The notes under the pieces were generated by a model, which was not told the DNA's origin, ran no database searches, and worked only from the letters and a program-made list of their open reading frames with translations. The translations under genes were made by a program, and so were the position numbers. From Clostridiisalibacter paucivorans DSM 22131 (GTDB lineage: Bacteria > Bacillota > Clostridia > Tissierellales > Clostridiisalibacteraceae): a stretch of DNA of 64,000 bases. Every line of letters begins with the position of its first letter. Within the stretch, counting starts at the first letter, position 1. Below, piece after piece: positions 62,029 to 64,000 of the stretch. The DNA lies in the NCBI RefSeq assembly GCF_000620125.1, contig NZ_KK211075.1:15240-79239 (forward strand), read 5' to 3'.

Positions 62029-63600
62029 ATGAAAATCCGAGATATTATGACTCCTTTAAAGAGCAATAAGCACATAGTAGATGGTATAAATGGAAATACT
62101 GACATATACTCTCTAGGCAACAAATATAAAACTTTTAGTAATTCTACTTTAGAAATTATCGATAACCAAAGTTATAAAATTGGAGAATTAAATAAAGAAT
62201 TATTGTCTTATATCATTAGTACATCTAATAAATACATAACTAACGATATTTTAAATAAAATTGAAGATGGTGTTGTAGCTATTGATGCAAAAGGTAAGAT
62301 TTTTTTTGCAAATCATGCCTATTCTAAAATCTTAGGAGTTCCAATATGCAAAATCATAGGAAAATCAATGCAAAAAATAGAACCAGGAGCAGCAATATTA
62401 GATGTGTTACAAACAAAAACACCTATTAATAAGGAGAAACAATATATTGAATCCTTAGATAAATATGTTTCTGTTAGAATATATCCAATTAAACAAAATG
62501 GTGCATTAGGTGGAGCAGTATCAATTTTTACCGATACCACAGAATTGATTAAATTGAATAAAGAAGTAGAAAGAGCCAATGAAGTTGCTGTATGTTTCCA
62601 AAAACAGGTAGAAGCTCAACAAGAACTATCAAAATTAAAAATCATAGGAAAAAGCCCTAATTTTTTAAAGGTAGTTTCTCAAGCACTGGTTGTTTCAAAA
62701 ACACAAGCTTCAGTATTAATTAGAGGGGAAAATGGTTCTGGAAAAGAGATGATTGCAAAAATTGTGCATTCCAATAGTCAAAGAAAAGATCGCCCAATCA
62801 TTACCGTCAATTGTGCAGCCATCCCTGAAAATCTTATAGAGAGTGAACTTTTCGGATATGAAGAAGGTGCTTTTACAGGCGCAAAGCATGGTGGGCAAAT
62901 GGGGAAATTTGAATTAGCCAGTGGAGGAACTTTGTTCCTTGATGAAATAGGAGACATGCCTATAACTATGCAATCAAAACTATTAAGGGTATTGCAAGAA
63001 GGAGAAATTGAAAAGATTGGAAGACAAAAAAATATACCTGTAGATGTTCGCCTTATTACTGCAACAAATCAACCCTTGGAAAAAATGATTAATGAAAAAA
63101 AGTTTAGAGAAGATCTGTATTACAGATTAAATATTGTAGAGATTCAAATACCTCCTTTAAGAAATCGTAAAGAAGATATAGGATTGTTAGCAAGCTATTT
63201 CTTAGAAATTTATAACAATAAATATGAAAAATCAATATCTTTTTCTCAAGAGATACTTTCCTTTTTTCATTCTTATAATTGGCCTGGGAATGTTCGTGAA
63301 ATGAAAAATTGTATAGAACATGCTGTTATTATGTGTTTAGATGATACATTCAAACTAAAACACTTGCCTCCCCACATAAATAAAACAATTAGTAATACTA
63401 CAATTAAAGAAAAAAATATATCCTTATATACATATGGAACCTTACAACAAGAAGTTAAAGATTTAGAAAAGAAAATAATCACTGAAGCAATTGCATCTAG
63501 CAAAAATAACAAAAGTAAAGCAATGAAATTATTAGGAATAAGTAGAAGAACCTTTTATCGCAAGTTAAAGGAATATGGAATAAATAGTGCCAAAAAGTAA
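62029..63600 (+). CDS. Sigma-54 activator (PAS-AAA-Fis) of the HMG-CoA-lyase-type operon
   Basis: 523 residues. The first 65 residues begin MKIRDIMTPLKSNKHIVDG, like the opening of a CBS domain, but are too short for a pair. A PAS domain (about 75-190) contains KIEDGVVAIDAKGKIFFANH. The AAA+ core has GENGSGKE and a canonical GAFTGA loop, and the C-terminal Fis domain is AMKLLGISRRTFYRKL. AAAGGGG before the ATG. A sigma-54 promoter follows 138 bases downstream of its stop codon, so it most likely controls the next operon. Confidence 0.88.
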   Translation: MKIRDIMTPLKSNKHIVDGINGNTDIYSLGNKYKTFSNSTLEIIDNQSYKIGELNKELLSYIISTSNKYITNDILNKIEDGVVAIDAKGKIFFANHAYSKILGVPICKIIGKSMQKIEPGAAILDVLQTKTPINKEKQYIESLDKYVSVRIYPIKQNGALGGAVSIFTDTTELIKLNKEVERANEVAVCFQKQVEAQQELSKLKIIGKSPNFLKVVSQALVVSKTQASVLIRGENGSGKEMIAKIVHSNSQRKDRPIITVNCAAIPENLIESELFGYEEGAFTGAKHGGQMGKFELASGGTLFLDEIGDMPITMQSKLLRVLQEGEIEKIGRQKNIPVDVRLITATNQPLEKMINEKKFREDLYYRLNIVEIQIPPLRNRKEDIGLLASYFLEIYNNKYEKSISFSQEILSFFHSYNWPGNVREMKNCIEHAVIMCLDDTFKLKHLPPHINKTISNTTIKEKNISLYTYGTLQQEVKDLEKKIITEAIASSKNNKSKAMKLLGISRRTFYRKLKEYGINSAKK

Positions 63601-63618
63601 ACATATGTGCCTTAAAGT

Positions 63619-63650
63619 AAACAGGATTTTCATACAATCCTGTTTTTTAT
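63619..63650 (+). terminator. Terminator of the fourth sigma-54 activator gene
   Basis: AAACAGGAT and ATCCTGTTT around a 9-base loop, then TTTAT. Confidence 0.8.
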
Positions 63651-63738
63651 ATCAAAAGTATACAGTTTTATTTTAACCTGCTTTTATTAAACCAGTGAAA
63701 ACCCCTTACTATACATAATTCTATAGTCTTTAAAATTC

Positions 63739-63754
63739 TGGCATGGATATTGCT
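63739..63754 (+). promoter_or_regulatory. Sigma-54 promoter at the window end
   Basis: TGGCAT-GGATA-TTGCT, a close match to the -24/-12 consensus, 142 bases before the start of the truncated lyase gene. The long leader (63755-63895) holds nothing I can name. Confidence 0.85.
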
Positions 63755-63895
63755 ATTTATATATAGAAAAAAGGAGGAAAAGAAATAACTTAAAATTTGG
63801 AAAATTATAAATATAGATGCCTAAAAATACTAGACCGTTTAATTTCCTTGAAATAGTCTATTAAAGGTAGCATTATAAAAATGGGAGTGATATCT

Positions 63896-64000
63896 ATGAA
63901 AGAAGATGTATTAATCCAAATACAAGAAGTTGGTCCCCGTGATGGCTTACAAAATGAAAAAGTCATTTTAGATACAGAATCTAAAATAAAGCTAATAGAC
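63896..64000 (+). CDS. Hydroxymethylglutaryl-CoA lyase-like gene (truncated by window end)
   Basis: 35 codons from ATG 63896 after GGGAGTG; the frame is open to base 64000. The peptide contains IQIQEVGPRDGLQNEKVIL. The EVGPRDGLQNE block is the N-terminal signature of HMG-CoA lyase and related DRE-TIM enzymes, with the catalytic Arg-Asp. It would split a 3-hydroxy-3-methylacyl-CoA, as in leucine or branched-acid breakdown. It is the first gene behind the sigma-54 promoter. Confidence 0.85.
   Translation, partial: MKEDVLIQIQEVGPRDGLQNEKVILDTESKIKLID

Overview
The window is AT-rich and gene-dense. Its content points to an anaerobic, endospore-forming member of the Clostridia, possibly of the amino-acid-fermenting Tissierellia type. 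The reasons are a GerA-type germination operon, two Spo0E-like phosphatases, a T-box leader, maturases for [FeFe]-hydrogenase, a class I hybrid cluster protein, L-cysteine desulfidase/serine dehydratase-like chemistry, and four sigma-54 enhancer-binding activators. The taxonomic placement is inference; no rRNA is present.

Layout. 1-500: the edge of a CRISPR array (one repeat plus an adjacent leader-like stretch), a large hairpin, and tRNA-Arg(TCG). 0.75-4 kb: a LarA-family nickel racemase, divergent from an LctP-family permease that sits behind a leucine-specifier T-box. 4-8.7 kb: Spo0E-like protein, XRE regulator and the gerA-gerC-gerB germination operon. 8.7-13.2 kb: a BceRS-BceAB antimicrobial-peptide detoxification module. 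13.4-19.3 kb: dipeptide epimerase, DUF819 membrane protein, S15/CocE hydrolase, XRE-cupin regulator and cyclophilin. 19.4-21.2 kb: a glycosyltransferase and a DNRLRE surface protein. 21.3-27.4 kb: YdjM-like protein, Hcp, YlbF, a cysteine desulfidase-like enzyme and its probable sigma-54 activator. 27.5-31 kb: PadR-FetA-FetB and an amidohydrolase. 31-37.7 kb: TtcA-like protein, a secreted NAGPA-domain protein, a Spo0E-like ORF, an SLH lytic transglycosylase and a TIM-barrel protein. 37.9-42.5 kb: sigma-54 activator, CitMHS carrier and a split AtuA system. 42.5-50.6 kb: an unrecognised 620-residue protein, an ECF S component, then CoA-transferase, sodium symporter and their sigma-54 activator. 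50.6-53.3 kb: hydrogenase regulator, HydE and HydF behind an attenuator-like leader. 53.4-61.7 kb: pyridoxal kinase, VanZ, an APC-USP permease, CapD-like protein, GalU and a RelA/SpoT-domain protein. 62-64 kb: the fourth sigma-54 activator, then a sigma-54 promoter driving an HMG-CoA-lyase-like gene cut by the window edge.

The most coherent theme is a set of small catabolic islands, each pairing a PAS-AAA-Fis activator with a -24/-12 promoter in front of a transporter, CoA-transferase or lyase. Four such promoters are visible, at 25512-25527 (minus), 39441-39456, 45251-45266 and 63739-63754. A second theme is a family of heptad-phased (GTTNNTA) palindromic elements that serve as terminators, supply the galU stop codon, and have expanded into a 13-copy tandem array upstream of the SLH gene. 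The strongest leads for new biology are the leucine T-box on a lactate-permease homologue, the mutually exclusive hairpins before the hydrogenase-maturation genes, the poly(A) reading-frame break at the start of the SLH gene, and the split AtuA/CitMHS unit.
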